Shown: positions 25,362 through 34,878, numbered from the stretch's first letter. The stretch is 64,000 nucleotides of DNA from JADJOY01 sp046331705 [NCBI: bacterium] (GCA_046331705.1 JAXLQJ010000015.1:74790-138789); one strand, 5' to 3'. Notes: a model not told the origin generated them from the sequence alone. Numbers and translations: made by a program.

Positions 25362-26214
25362 CGAAGAGCTCCTTGATCTTCTCGATCATCGCCACCACCA
25401 GCTTGCGCTTGCTGAACACCTGGCGAGATCGCATCCGCACCAGACGATCGAGCGGCTCGTTCGGGCTGACGCGCGCATCCCGAACGGCCGTGAACGCGAG
25501 CGGTAGCGTGACCTCGTCGCGGTAGAGGTCGGCGATGTCGAGGCAGAACGCGTTGGCCGAGTCTTCGTGGATGAAGCCGAGCTGCGGGATGGCGCCGGTC
25601 ACCGCGACCGCGACGTCGGCGAGCGAGCGGACGGCCGCGGAGGCGTGATTGATGGCCTGGTTGATCGGGTCGTCCCCCTCCGGGTTGGACCGGTCGTAAC
25701 GGCGGCCTGCCCAGCTGAGCCCGAACTGCTCGGCGAGGCGTTTGTAGGTCTCCTTCATGCGCGCCCCTTCGATTCCTCGAAGTACGGCGATCTCCGATGC
25801 CGGAAGGATCTCGCCCAGGCGCCACGCATACATACGCCTCGCGACGTCGTTTCGCTTGCTCTCGTCGGCCCACAGTCGGGCGTGCGCACGCGCCCGTGCC
25901 GAGCGGTCCGCGCCGGCGGGCAAGCTCGCGTAGAAGCGCACTCCGGCTTCGCCCACCACGACGAGTGTCGTGCCGTGGCGCGCCAGGATCCGGAGCGCGT
26001 CGTGGCTGACGGTGGTGCCGGGCTGCAGCAGGATGCAGTTCACCATCTGGAACGGGATCGCGTAGTCACCGGCCGGGAAGTCGCGGTTCCCGGCGCAGAC
26101 GAAGTGCAGCGTCCCGTCCTGGACCGAGAGGTTCCCGCGTTCGAGCCACAGCAGACCATGGCGATCGGCCTGGGGGATGCGCGCGGTTTCGAGGCCGAGC
26201 CGGCCCTTCAGCAT
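25333..26214 (-). CDS. cas1: Cas1 (type I-E integrase)
   Basis: Predicted 293-aa integrase subunit. An N-terminal beta domain (HGLLWLERGNLSVQDGTLHF) precedes a helical catalytic domain. Metal-binding residues are visible in RGIEGARMKETY (Glu), INHASAAVRSLA (His) and DSANAFCLDIADLYRDEV (Asp). It captures prespacers with Cas2 and inserts them next to the leader. The ATG shares one base with the cas6e stop (TGATG), fixing the start. Confidence 0.97.
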   Translation of the reverse strand: MLKGRLGLETARIPQADRHGLLWLERGNLSVQDGTLHFVCAGNRDFPAGDYAIPFQMVNCILLQPGTTVSHDALRILARHGTTLVVVGEAGVRFYASLPAGADRSARARAHARLWADESKRNDVARRMYAWRLGEILPASEIAVLRGIEGARMKETYKRLAEQFGLSWAGRRYDRSNPEGDDPINQAINHASAAVRSLADVAVAVTGAIPQLGFIHEDSANAFCLDIADLYRDEVTLPLAFTAVRDARVSPNEPLDRLVRMRSRQVFSKRKLVVAMIEKIKELFGDSDDGGDA

Positions 26215-26963
26215 CACGTCCTCGGTAGTCGTCGCAGCAGGAGCATCCCGAAACCGAACCCACGGTGCCGGCCGACGCCTCGCGCCAGCAGCGCTCCGAA
26301 CTGCGCCGGATCGCGCACCTCGATCTCGCCCTGAAAGTCGACCGCTGTTCGCTCGACGAAGTGGGATCGGCGGTCCCCGCCGTGGCTGCGTCGGAGCAGT
26401 CGCGATCGCTGGAAGCCTCGAACCTGGCACGCGCGGAGGGTGGCGCCACCGTGGCGGTCGAGCTGGCTGCTCAGCCAGTCGCGATAGACGGTCTCGCGAT
26501 CGACTCGCGAGCCCTCCGGCTCTGCCCAGCATCGGGCGAGGAACGCATCGACCTCCGCGCCCTTCCTGTGGTGCGTGCCCGCGCTGGCCATGCGGACCAC
26601 GGGACAGGCGCGGAGGCCAAACCCGAGCCGCTCGCCTTGGTGCCAGTCGCCTGGCATCGGCTTCGCTGCGAACGCCTCCCAGTCGCAGCAGGCGTGCGCT
26701 TCCGGGGCGGCATAGCGCTCGGCTCCCAGCCGCAGCTCGCTAGCGCCGAGCGACGAGTAGGCCAGCACCTCCTGATGGCGGCCTTTGGCGCCGGTGATCG
26801 CGAATGGGCTTGGCGAGTCGTCGCCGAAGATCTCGCCCATGGCGCAGTGGACCAGGTACCCGAGATCGGTCTCGTGAATCGGCAGGCGGCGAGCGCGCCC
26901 CAGGGCGAGCAGGCGAGGGGTTTCGAATGCCATCCGAACGAGATGGAGGCGGGTGTCAGCCAC
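26214..26963 (-). CDS. cas6e: Cas6e (CasE) crRNA-processing endonuclease
   Basis: Predicted 249-aa protein with two ferredoxin-like folds. Family blocks include HETDLGYLVHCAMGEIFGD in the first half, the HQGERLGFGLRACPVV strand, the basic GTHHRKGAEVDAFLAR segment and the glycine-rich GVGRHRGFGFGMLLLRR loop at the C-terminus. It cuts pre-crRNA at the base of the repeat hairpin and stays on the 3' handle in Cascade. GTG 26963 is chosen because the first beta strand would be lost with ATG 26933. It overlaps cas5e by 8 bp. Confidence 0.95.
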   Translation of the reverse strand: MADTRLHLVRMAFETPRLLALGRARRLPIHETDLGYLVHCAMGEIFGDDSPSPFAITGAKGRHQEVLAYSSLGASELRLGAERYAAPEAHACCDWEAFAAKPMPGDWHQGERLGFGLRACPVVRMASAGTHHRKGAEVDAFLARCWAEPEGSRVDRETVYRDWLSSQLDRHGGATLRACQVRGFQRSRLLRRSHGGDRRSHFVERTAVDFQGEIEVRDPAQFGALLARGVGRHRGFGFGMLLLRRLPRT

Positions 26964-27675
26964 GGCCGCCCTCCAGAGGGAGCCACCCCTCGCGGATCAG
27001 GCGCTCGCCGCCATGGATCTGGTTCGCCCAGTCGCGCTCATCGGTGACCACGCGCACTTCACCCGCGGGACCACCCTCGTCCTCGGGCCACCAGGCCCAT
27101 ACGTGACCATCGTGAACGCCCGTGGCGCTCGGCGCCTTCCGCAGCGCGTCGACGATGGACGCCGCCTCCACTCTTCCGCGGAAGATCGGCGCAGCGGGTA
27201 GGCACGGCTTGCGACCGATGAACAACGGTCGTGCCGGTTCGGTCAGTGCGTTGGCCAACGCATCGACCGTGGGCTGAGTTTCCGCCGGCTCGAGCGTGAG
27301 GACGACCGTGAACTCCGCATCTGCCCAGTAGTCCCGGTAGCGGATGTGGGTTCCTTCGCTGAACGCCCCGGCGCGGGACTGGACGTGGCCCCACGTGGTC
27401 CAGCCGGTCTCGACCAGGAAGTCCTGGCCGAGATCGACGGTTTGGTAGTCCGTGATGAGCACTCCAGCCCGTTCGCGGCGAACGCCGTACCGAATGCGTT
27501 CCTGCAGTGACTGAAGCTTGGCGGGGTCACGGTGACGAAACCCGAGCGCACTGCCGAGCAAGCCTGTGAGCAGAGAGAGCGACGGGTGATCTTGGGTTGG
27601 CCCGATCTGGTCCACCCTGGTTCCGCCGAAGCTCATGAGTGGCGCATCCAAACGCAGGATCAGAAACTCCTTCAT
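26956..27675 (-). CDS. cas5e: Cas5e (CasD) Cascade subunit
   Basis: Predicted 239-aa protein. The N-terminal RRM strand FLILRLDAPLMSFGG and the PTQDHPSLSLLTGLLGSALG block are diagnostic of Cas5e. The mid-protein TWGHVQSRAGAFSEGTHIRYRDY is a family block, and RPLFIGRKPCLPAAPIF closes the domain. It caps the 5' handle of the crRNA. The ATG overlaps the cas7e stop as ATGA. Confidence 0.96.
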   Translation of the reverse strand: MKEFLILRLDAPLMSFGGTRVDQIGPTQDHPSLSLLTGLLGSALGFRHRDPAKLQSLQERIRYGVRRERAGVLITDYQTVDLGQDFLVETGWTTWGHVQSRAGAFSEGTHIRYRDYWADAEFTVVLTLEPAETQPTVDALANALTEPARPLFIGRKPCLPAAPIFRGRVEAASIVDALRKAPSATGVHDGHVWAWWPEDEGGPAGEVRVVTDERDWANQIHGGERLIREGWLPLEGGRG

Positions 27676-28886
27676 GACGCGGCCCGGACCCGCTCGCCGA
27701 TCCACGACGCGACCTGGCCGAGCGTCGAGCGTTGTTGGATTCCGGTCGCTTGCTGGACCCGATCGACGGGGCCGATGCCGGCCAGGGCACGCTCGGTCGT
27801 CACTCCGTACATCCCGTCGAGGTCCCGCACGTGGCGAGCCAGGTCGTCATACGCGTTTGCAAGCAAGTCGGGGCGTGGCGAGGTGGGCCGCAGAAAAGCG
27901 TTCGCCAGGGTACGGGGTTGCGACACACCGAGCTCGGCGAGCACGAGCTGCGCGTACGCGTGAGGGGCCGTCGAGCCGAGCTTGGCGCCAGGCGACACGG
28001 TGGCGATCAGGTGGACCATCCGCTCCGCCACCTGCGCCGCGATCGTCCGGTTGGCGTCTTTCCACTCCTTGGGCTCGCAGCCTTCGATGTTCGAGACCAG
28101 CAGTGGGACGTCGATCGTCACGTAGCTGTAGAAGAGGCCGGTGGTGAGCTCGCTCGTGCCGATGTGACCGGCCCCGAGCGCCTCGTCGTCGGCGCGGGTG
28201 CCGAGGAGGTCGTCCACGGCGGAGAAGTAATCGGTCTCGGCCTCCTCGGCGTGAACCGTGAACGCGTGGGCCACGTGAACGGCCGCGTCGCCCCGAGCGA
28301 GCATGTCGCTGGTCACCATGCGACCGAACATCGCCGCATCGAGCCCTGCTGCGGCCTTGCCGAGCGCAGCAGCGTTCTTTCGACCCTCACCCTTGAGTCG
28401 GTCTTCGAGTGCCTTCACCGACTTCTTGGGATCGGACGAGCCCGCCTGACAGGCCTCGCGAACCAGACTCTTGAGCCAGTCGATCTCGGGCTGGCCGAGG
28501 ACTGTGATCTGACCGGTTTCGAGCCCAGGTTCTGGTTCGTCCTTCGCGGCCTTCTTGGCCTTGGCGCTCTGCCCCAGGACCAGAGTCATCAAGCTCTTCG
28601 CGACGTCTCGCACCGCGCCGTCGGCGAGGCCTTCTGCGACGAGTGGTTCGACGATCCGGCGCTCGAACGTGAGGCGAGATCGTACGGATTCGGCGACGCC
28701 CGCGATCGCGTTGAGTGCGCCTTCGCCGGTGAAGGTCCGCCAGTGGCGCTTGAGGCACTGGGAGGAAATCCGGATGCGCGAGGCCCCGCCGAACGGAAGG
28801 CGCTTCGCGAACCCGGCGTCGTCTCGGTTGAGGAGCGTCCCGGGGTAGGACGTCAGCGAGTGAATCTGAATGAACCGTGGCTCCAT
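27672..28886 (-). CDS. cas7e: Cas7e (CasC) Cascade backbone subunit
   Basis: Predicted 404-aa protein, somewhat longer than E. coli CasC (363). It begins FIQIHSLTSYPGTLLNRDDAG and contains RIRISSQCLKRHWR. A central MFGRMVTSDMLARGDAAVHVAHAFTVH block is typical, as is GTSELTTGLFYSYVTIDVPLL. The extra length is a Lys/Glu-rich insertion near residues 105-165. Several copies coat the crRNA spacer. GGGAG lies seven bases upstream of the ATG. Confidence 0.96.
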   Translation of the reverse strand: MEPRFIQIHSLTSYPGTLLNRDDAGFAKRLPFGGASRIRISSQCLKRHWRTFTGEGALNAIAGVAESVRSRLTFERRIVEPLVAEGLADGAVRDVAKSLMTLVLGQSAKAKKAAKDEPEPGLETGQITVLGQPEIDWLKSLVREACQAGSSDPKKSVKALEDRLKGEGRKNAAALGKAAAGLDAAMFGRMVTSDMLARGDAAVHVAHAFTVHAEEAETDYFSAVDDLLGTRADDEALGAGHIGTSELTTGLFYSYVTIDVPLLVSNIEGCEPKEWKDANRTIAAQVAERMVHLIATVSPGAKLGSTAPHAYAQLVLAELGVSQPRTLANAFLRPTSPRPDLLANAYDDLARHVRDLDGMYGVTTERALAGIGPVDRVQQATGIQQRSTLGQVASWIGERVRAAS

Positions 28887-28925
28887 GCATGTCTCCCGGT
28901 GGTCCGTGGTCGGTGTGATGCGCTC

Positions 28926-29486
28926 TCAGTCAGCGGAATGGGCGTAGTAGTCGCGCGCGATTCGTCGACGCAGGTTCTCGCCGCCTTCGCTTTCATCGGA
29001 GAGGACGAGCCAGGCCGCGTCGGTGAGGTCGGCGGAAGCACCCTTCGACGCGAGGAATCGGGCCATGAGGCGGACCTCATCCGCGAGCCGTTGCCCCTGC
29101 GCCGTTAACAGCCGGGCGAATCGGATCTCGGAGAAGCCCTCCTCGGCCAGCGCTTGCCCGAGGCGACGCTGAGGTGAGTGAAACCCCTCGGCGATCGCCA
29201 ACGCGTTGAGGATCGTTGCCCATTCAGCCTCGCGTTTCGCGGCGCGCGGGCCTGTCGCCGATGCCCACCCCGCTGGCTCGATGATCGAGACGAAGAGTTT
29301 CCAGAACGCCGCGGGTGTTGCGTCGTCAGCCGCCATCCGCCGGAGATCTGCGACTTCGCCGCGGCCAAGGCCGTTGGCGATCATCTCGGTGAGTCTTGCG
29401 ATCAGCGATCGCAGGGAAGGCTGGGCGTCGTGTTGGCCCGCCCGCTGGCCGCCTGGCGCTTCCACCGATGTTGGCTCTGGCATCAC
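28926..29486 (-). CDS. cse2: Cse2 (CasB, Cas11) small Cascade subunit
   Basis: Predicted 186-aa helical protein with AADDATPAAFWKLFVSIIEP and the typical RLGQALAEEGFSEIRFARLLTA segment. Basic residues at the C-terminal end (NLRRRIARDYY) fit strand binding. Two copies form the belly of Cascade. The ATG overlaps the cse1 stop by ATGA, and 39 bp separate it from cas7e. Confidence 0.93.
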   Translation of the reverse strand: MMPEPTSVEAPGGQRAGQHDAQPSLRSLIARLTEMIANGLGRGEVADLRRMAADDATPAAFWKLFVSIIEPAGWASATGPRAAKREAEWATILNALAIAEGFHSPQRRLGQALAEEGFSEIRFARLLTAQGQRLADEVRLMARFLASKGASADLTDAAWLVLSDESEGGENLRRRIARDYYAHSAD

Positions 29487-31057
29487 CCGCTCCTCTGGCT
29501 TGGTTCAGGTGCGTGGAGTGTGGTCCCGAGCTTGTTGGCCCAAGCACCACCGAAAACACGCTCCGCGGCAGCGATTGCTCGGTACCGGCGAGCAGTCGGA
29601 AGCGGCGTTTCACCGATCGCCTCGTTCAGCACGGCCCGAGCCTCGCGCTCGAGCGCGTCGACCCAACGCTGATCCGCGTCTTCACTTCCCGTGGCGTCGG
29701 CGGAATCCCAGAGCGCCGGGAAGAACATCGCGTCGACGCGCTTGTCGAAGCGGCTCAGCCACCGTTGGGGTCGCTCGTCCTTGAAGTTGAGCTTCTCGGG
29801 AGCCCCTTGAAGAAGCGCGCAGAGCGAAGGTTTGAGCACGCTCAGCCTGGCCTGGGCAGCCGTATCGACCCAACGCTTTGCACGCTGGCTGAGCTCCTCC
29901 CGCTCGATTGCCCGCCCGAGCTTCATCCGAACGCGCTTGGGGATCCGAAGCCGCCGCTCGTGCAGGCCTTCCGTCTTCCCCTGTCCGCGCACCAGTGCCC
30001 ACGCTCGAAGTTCCATCTCCTCGGGGTCGTTCGACTGAGGTGCTTGTGCTGCGCCGCCGTTCCAGTCGCCAGCCAGAAGTAGCTCGCTCAGTCTGTCGTA
30101 CCGGAATCCCGAACGGCCCAGCGTCAGGACTTCACCATCGGTTCGATGGATCGGGGTCCAGGCATCCCCTGTCGCACCTCCCTCGTTCGTCATCGTGATG
30201 CGGGCAGCTTTCGAGCTTCCGGCCCGTGCGCGAATCGAGCGGTCGGCGAACTGCAAGCGAATGCGCCGGCAGATTTCGATGAAGTGAGGGTCCAGCTCAG
30301 AGAGCGCGAGGCTCTTCTTTCCGTCCCAGGCCGCCAGCCACGTGAGCGCGACTCCGGTCTCGGCTCGATAGCCGTATCCGTCGACGACCGCGTCGCGACT
30401 TGCGATCAGTGCGGCAACGTCGCGTCGGAAGCGGGCCGGCCAGCTCGGGTCGGGCGCGAGAGACACGCACGGCCTGTTTCCGAATCCCCCGTTCATGCGT
30501 GCGATGCCGTAGTTGCCGGCCCCGAGGAAGCCCTGCGCTGTCTGTAGGGAAAGGAGAGCGTAGGCCCAATGGGCCACGCTCGGGTTGTGGAGTCGTGAAA
30601 TCTTGACGTCGTGGTTCTTTGCGGTGACCAAGACGTCGAGGTCGTCGGGCGTCACGATCTCGCGCTTGAGGACGTCGATCGAGCCCTCTGGGATGGGTGG
30701 CTGCATGAAAGCCGGCTGGCTCACGTCGGGCACCACGAGGCACCAGGGCTCATGCTTGCCATCGGTGAGCGCGAGCAGCAGGGCGCGCCATTCGTCCTCG
30801 CTTCGCTTCGGGTCGGCCTCGCCTGCTCGATGCAAAGCGATCGCGGCGAGCTGAACGAGGAACGCGTGCCACGGGTGGGTCTGGTGCGGCTGGAGCTCCG
30901 CGAACGAGATCGGCTCTTTCGTGCCGAGCGCGGCGAGGACACCCGGCAACGTCAGAACCTCGCTCATGCCCCCACGCCGCACCCGGAAGGCAGGCTCGAC
31001 GAGCAGATCGTGCGCAACGTCAGTCGTCGGCGGAGCTTGCTTCTTGGTTCGCTTCAT
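29483..31057 (-). CDS. cse1: Cse1 (CasA, Cas8e) large Cascade subunit
   Basis: Predicted 524-aa protein, matching the usual 500-560. Family blocks are LLVEPAFRVRRGG near the start, QPHQTHPWHAFLVQLAAIAL, FGNRPCVSLAPDPSW and a helical bundle at the C-terminus. It recognises the PAM and recruits Cas3. ATG 31057 is chosen from the MKRTKKQAPP start; an in-frame codon at 31099 is possible. The 3' end of cas3 overlaps it by 38 bp. Confidence 0.95.
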   Translation of the reverse strand: MKRTKKQAPPTTDVAHDLLVEPAFRVRRGGMSEVLTLPGVLAALGTKEPISFAELQPHQTHPWHAFLVQLAAIALHRAGEADPKRSEDEWRALLLALTDGKHEPWCLVVPDVSQPAFMQPPIPEGSIDVLKREIVTPDDLDVLVTAKNHDVKISRLHNPSVAHWAYALLSLQTAQGFLGAGNYGIARMNGGFGNRPCVSLAPDPSWPARFRRDVAALIASRDAVVDGYGYRAETGVALTWLAAWDGKKSLALSELDPHFIEICRRIRLQFADRSIRARAGSSKAARITMTNEGGATGDAWTPIHRTDGEVLTLGRSGFRYDRLSELLLAGDWNGGAAQAPQSNDPEEMELRAWALVRGQGKTEGLHERRLRIPKRVRMKLGRAIEREELSQRAKRWVDTAAQARLSVLKPSLCALLQGAPEKLNFKDERPQRWLSRFDKRVDAMFFPALWDSADATGSEDADQRWVDALEREARAVLNEAIGETPLPTARRYRAIAAAERVFGGAWANKLGTTLHAPEPSQRSG

Positions 31058-33680
31058 CGAGACGTAGTCCCCATCGGTCGTAGCAAAACCGCTTACCACC
31101 GAAATGAAACCGAATCACGCCGGCGGACATCGAGACGGCCGAGAGCTCGGCTTCGGCCGAGATGCCCGTGGCTAGGGTGGCTGGAATGTTGAGCTGCTTG
31201 ATGGGCAGACCGAACGGACCTGTCGCGGCTTCGCTGAGCTCGATTCGGCGATCACCCGCACCGAGCCGGGTCTGAACTCGGACGTCCATGTCTTCGGAAG
31301 GGAAGCTGTACTCGCCGAAGGGCCTGTCCCACTCGGCGAGGTTGAGGTTCGCGAGACGCGCGTCGTTGCAGACGCGGCCGAGCATCCGTGTCTGATGTTC
31401 GTTCCACGGCTCCCCGAGGCCGCGCGCGAGGGCCTTAAGCGCTTCCGGATGGGTCCCTCGCTCGACCAGCTCCCGGTTCATCCGAGGGATCTCGAAAACG
31501 GGGTGTTCTTCGAGCAGGCGCCACGTTGCTTCGAGGATTCGCAGATCGTCGTACACGGTGCCGAGGCCATGTGGACCACGCGCGTCGCCATCGGATCGGA
31601 TGAGCTGACCGAGATCGCGTTCATCGGGAGTGAGCACCGTCAGGCTGGGTACCTCGAAGCCGGATGGGCGGGGGCGACCCCGGTGGCGGTGGAGGCGACC
31701 CACGCGCTGCAAGAGGACGTCGATCGGGCACAGATCGGTGATGAGGACGTCCGCGTCGATGTCGAGGCTCTGCTCGACCGTCTGCGTTGCCACCACCACG
31801 ACGGGGCGGTGCTCGCTACGCGCGCCGAGCGCCAGCTCGACCGCTGCGTCGAGGGTACGTCGGTCGCCGGGAGCGAATCGCGAATGGTGCGGAGCGGCGA
31901 CGCCGCCGGCACGGAAGAGCAAGCCCGCCTGCGCACCCGCTGCGGCCTTCTCGAGTGCGCGCTGCGTCGAGATGCAGTCCGCCACCGTGTTCCGCACCAC
32001 GAGGACGCGCGCACCAGAGGCCGCGGCGCGAAGCGCGAACTCGGCAACCGCATCGGGTGCGCCGGCCCTCGCGAGGATCGTGGTCCGTACGTGCTTGCCG
32101 TCGGCTGCCGAGGCGGGGTGCCACGTGAGAAGCGGTTGGCCGACGGGCCGGGAGGCGACGCTGGGATACGCCTCCCCGATCGATGCTGCCAGCGAAGGCA
32201 CGGCGGGCCGCTTCCTGCGCGGCAGGTCTGCATGCAGCAGCGCGTTGCGCGTCTCTGCGCCGAGCGTTGCGGACATGAGCAGCACCCGGCCACCGGCCTT
32301 GGCGTGGCGAGAGACCACCTCCTCCAGGATTCGCGTCATGTACGCATCCGAGGCGTGGACCTCGTCGACCACGAGCAGCAGCCGCAGGAGCCCGGCCGCG
32401 CGCAAGTGCGCGTGGTTGAGGGCGAGCGCAGAAAGGAGGGCCTGGTCGATGGTGCCGACCACGACGCCGCCGGCCAGGTAGCGCTTCGGCTGCTCGCCGG
32501 CCCAGCCGCGGAACCGGAACCGATCGGCGGGATCGTCGTTCCAGAGCACTTCGAACGGGGCGAGCCTTCGCCCCTCTTGGTCGTCGACGTTCAAGTACCC
32601 CGGCACCGCGAGGACGACCGGTGGTCGATCGCGTTCGTCGGGCATCGCGCGGCACATCGCCTCGTGGATTCGCCGGTGGATCTGTACGGCGGCGGTGCGC
32701 GTCGGAAGCGCGAAGTAGAGGCCGTCCACTTCTCCGCTCTGCAGCTCGCGAAGGAAGCGGATCAGCGCGGCCTCGGTCTTCCCCGAGCCGGTCTCCGACT
32801 CGATGAGGGAGATCGAGCCGCTTGGCGACACTGGGATTTCCGCCGTCTGCTCTTGCATCGGCCGCGCCGGATGTTTGCTGATTCGGTCGAAGCCCACGGG
32901 AACAGCGCCGAGCGCAGATCGCCCCCGGGAGGTGTCGAGACCGATCTCCCGTGTGGCGCGGCTGGCCTGCTGCAAGGCGAACGCAAATCGATCGCCGTCG
33001 AGGGTGTCGCTGTACGGAAAGAAGCGGGTGTCCGAGCCGAGCCAGTCAGCCAGCGTGACCAGGCCGCTGACACCATGCTGGAACTCGGCGTTGCCCGGTA
33101 GCCGCTCCGCACCCGGCTCGAACGCGCCAGGGAGCCAGGACTCGATCGCTCGCCGAAGGCCCGCGATGCCCGCGAACGGGTCTCGCTGGCCCTCGATCCG
33201 CCAGATGTCGAGGCGCCCTCCTCGCTCGACGCGTCGCGGGCGGCCATGATGGCAGATGTTCGCGGCGAGGAGCTGGAGCGTCTGCTCGGGCGAATCCGTC
33301 CAGGGCTCGAGACTCTCGATCGAGAGCGCATTCGCGAGGTGAATCGAGGCCTCGGCACCTCCGTCGAGGAGCGCCATCACCTCCTGGACGTGGCCGGCCG
33401 TTCCTCTCGCATCGGCGATCGCCTTCCGTTGAAACCCGAGATTGAACTTGCCGATGTCGTGGAGTGCGGCCAGTGCGGCGAGGCGGTCGCACTGAGCATC
33501 CGTGAGCTCGGCGAGCCCGCCGATGGTCGCGAGCCGCTTGCGGAGCGTCGAACGCTCCAGGATTGTCCGCGTTGCAGCGGCGACGTCGGCACAGTGGTCA
33601 GCGAGCGGGTGCCACGCCGTGACCGTGCCGTTTCCGTCTTGCTGCAGCTTGCCCCAGAATGATGTCGGAGAGCCCTGCAT
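31020..33680 (-). CDS. cas3: Cas3 helicase-nuclease
   Basis: Predicted 886-aa protein. The HD nuclease comes first: WHPLADHCADVAA, LHDIGKFN and ICHHGRPRR supply metal ligands (residues about 23-145). The superfamily 2 helicase follows with Walker A ETGSGKTEAA, DEVH box in LLVVDEVHASD, motif III LLMSATLG and motif VI QRVGRLHRHRGRP. A C-terminal accessory domain closes the protein. It unwinds and degrades the target strand after Cascade binding. First gene of the cas operon on the minus strand; no clear Shine-Dalgarno sequence is seen at the ATG. Confidence 0.96.
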   Translation of the reverse strand: MQGSPTSFWGKLQQDGNGTVTAWHPLADHCADVAAATRTILERSTLRKRLATIGGLAELTDAQCDRLAALAALHDIGKFNLGFQRKAIADARGTAGHVQEVMALLDGGAEASIHLANALSIESLEPWTDSPEQTLQLLAANICHHGRPRRVERGGRLDIWRIEGQRDPFAGIAGLRRAIESWLPGAFEPGAERLPGNAEFQHGVSGLVTLADWLGSDTRFFPYSDTLDGDRFAFALQQASRATREIGLDTSRGRSALGAVPVGFDRISKHPARPMQEQTAEIPVSPSGSISLIESETGSGKTEAALIRFLRELQSGEVDGLYFALPTRTAAVQIHRRIHEAMCRAMPDERDRPPVVLAVPGYLNVDDQEGRRLAPFEVLWNDDPADRFRFRGWAGEQPKRYLAGGVVVGTIDQALLSALALNHAHLRAAGLLRLLLVVDEVHASDAYMTRILEEVVSRHAKAGGRVLLMSATLGAETRNALLHADLPRRKRPAVPSLAASIGEAYPSVASRPVGQPLLTWHPASAADGKHVRTTILARAGAPDAVAEFALRAAASGARVLVVRNTVADCISTQRALEKAAAGAQAGLLFRAGGVAAPHHSRFAPGDRRTLDAAVELALGARSEHRPVVVVATQTVEQSLDIDADVLITDLCPIDVLLQRVGRLHRHRGRPRPSGFEVPSLTVLTPDERDLGQLIRSDGDARGPHGLGTVYDDLRILEATWRLLEEHPVFEIPRMNRELVERGTHPEALKALARGLGEPWNEHQTRMLGRVCNDARLANLNLAEWDRPFGEYSFPSEDMDVRVQTRLGAGDRRIELSEAATGPFGLPIKQLNIPATLATGISAEAELSAVSMSAGVIRFHFGGKRFCYDRWGLRLDEANQEASSADD

Positions 33681-33717
33681 GAATGGTGATCCGCGTCAGC
33701 CCCGTGACGAGTCCGCG

Positions 33718-33723
33718 ATCATA
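33718..33723 (-). promoter_or_regulatory. candidate -10 box of the cas operon
   Basis: On the minus strand TATGAT lies about 40 bases upstream of the cas3 ATG, within a locally AT-richer stretch containing GATATCGAGTATC. A TAGAAA 18 bases further up is a weak -35. The 275-bp gap between cas3 and the divergent small frame at 33956 should hold both promoters. Confidence 0.3.
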
Positions 33724-33955
33724 GCGATACTCGATATCGGGTTTCTACCGCATCACCAGTAAACGACCGTAGGCGATCGTCGGGGCAGAGGGCGTTGCTC
33801 GAACCCCGCTCCGTGTGGCGGCGGCGCCGCATGTCGCCGGTGGTGCGGCCGAGATCGCGTGGAGCGGCAGGTTCCCGAGCTGACCCTCACCCCTCGTGGT
33901 AGCCTTCCGCGCGCCGTCGTTGCGGCGCTGCGCATCGTGGCGGCGAAACACGCAG

Positions 33956-34132
33956 ATGGAATCGATTTTCCGCGTCGACGAAGCGAAAGCTCCCAAGCTC
34001 GTTCGTCTGCACTTCGTTCGCGAGCACCTGATCGCGGTACGAGGCTGCCGCGTGGGTGAGCACCGGGGCTGTGATCTCTGGCCGTGGATGTCTCGGGTTT
34101 TCGCGCACGAGATGTGGGAGGTGATCCGGTGA
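33956..34132 (+). CDS. possible 58-residue protein coupled to the exonuclease
   Basis: Reading frame MESIFRVDEAKAPKLVRLHF continues through a Cys-containing VRGCRVGEHRGCDLWPW stretch and ends at a TGA that overlaps the GTG of the exonuclease (GTGA). Codon use has the GC-rich third positions of the neighbours. No family is recognised. The overlap is the main reason to take it seriously; an in-frame GTG at 33896 could extend it. Confidence 0.35.
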   Translation: MESIFRVDEAKAPKLVRLHFVREHLIAVRGCRVGEHRGCDLWPWMSRVFAHEMWEVIR

Positions 34133-34644
34133 GCATCGTTCCCAGCGGCCCGTTCGTGGCGATCGATTTCGAGACCGCCAACGAGTCACCGGTGAGCGCC
34201 TGCGCGCTGGCGCTGGTACGGGTGGAAGGCGACCGGATCACGGCGCGATGGCGCAGTCTCATCCGGCCGCCCACACGCGCGTTCACCTTCACGAGCATTC
34301 ACGGCATCGCGTGGGAAGACGTCGCGAGCGCGCCGTCTTTTGCCGAGGTCTGGGCCGAGGTGCTCGAAGTCTTCGAGGGTGCGAGCTTCCTGGCCGCCCA
34401 CAACGCCAAGTTCGATCGGGGTGTGCTCGAGGCCTGTTGCGCGCACTACCGCCTCATCCTTCCGCGTATTCGTTACGTCTGCACGGTTGAGCTGGCGCGG
34501 GCGACGTGGCGGCTGCCACGCCACCGCCTCCCGGACGTGTGCCGCCATCTGCGGATTCCTCTTGCGCACCACGATCCGATGTCCGACGCGGAGGCGTGCG
34601 CGCGGATCGTGGTCGCAGCAGGCGCCGTCCGGCGCGCGATCTGA
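34129..34644 (+). CDS. DnaQ-like DEDDh 3'-5' exonuclease
   Basis: Predicted 171-aa nuclease, a stand-alone exonuclease domain. Exo I is FVAIDFETANESPVSA (Asp, Glu), Exo II is FLAAHNAKFDRGVLE (Asp) and Exo III is DVCRHLRIPLAHHDPMSDAEAC (His and Asp), giving the complete DEDDh set. GGGAGGTGATCC precedes GTG 34129 and the start is coupled to the small frame before it. Related domains serve in polymerase proofreading, RNase T-type trimming and, in some I-E systems, trimming of prespacers. It is divergent from cas3, so a role with the CRISPR system is possible but unproven. Confidence 0.85.
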   Translation: MSIVPSGPFVAIDFETANESPVSACALALVRVEGDRITARWRSLIRPPTRAFTFTSIHGIAWEDVASAPSFAEVWAEVLEVFEGASFLAAHNAKFDRGVLEACCAHYRLILPRIRYVCTVELARATWRLPRHRLPDVCRHLRIPLAHHDPMSDAEACARIVVAAGAVRRAI

Positions 34645-34878
34645 CTGCTTGTCGAAAAGCTCACCGGTGCGAGCATCTCGCGCCTGCCGGTGCGTTCTCG
34701 GGGGTTCGATCCGGACCCTTGCGCCGCAAGAGCGCGGGGTATTCGCGGTTCTGCCCCGAGACCTCGTTCCAGGTTGGCGATGATGCCGTCGTGCGTTTGG
34801 AACGTGTCGTTGCGGTCTCGCTCGCCGACGCGCGGATGGTCACGCTCTCCACTTCTCGTTGCAGATTCCGACCAGCGC

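Noticed and set aside
34690-34740. GGTTCGATCC resembling a tRNA T-arm
   Set aside because: No matching acceptor, D-arm or anticodon stem can be drawn on either strand. The CRISPR repeat end (GGTCGATCC) gives similar chance matches.
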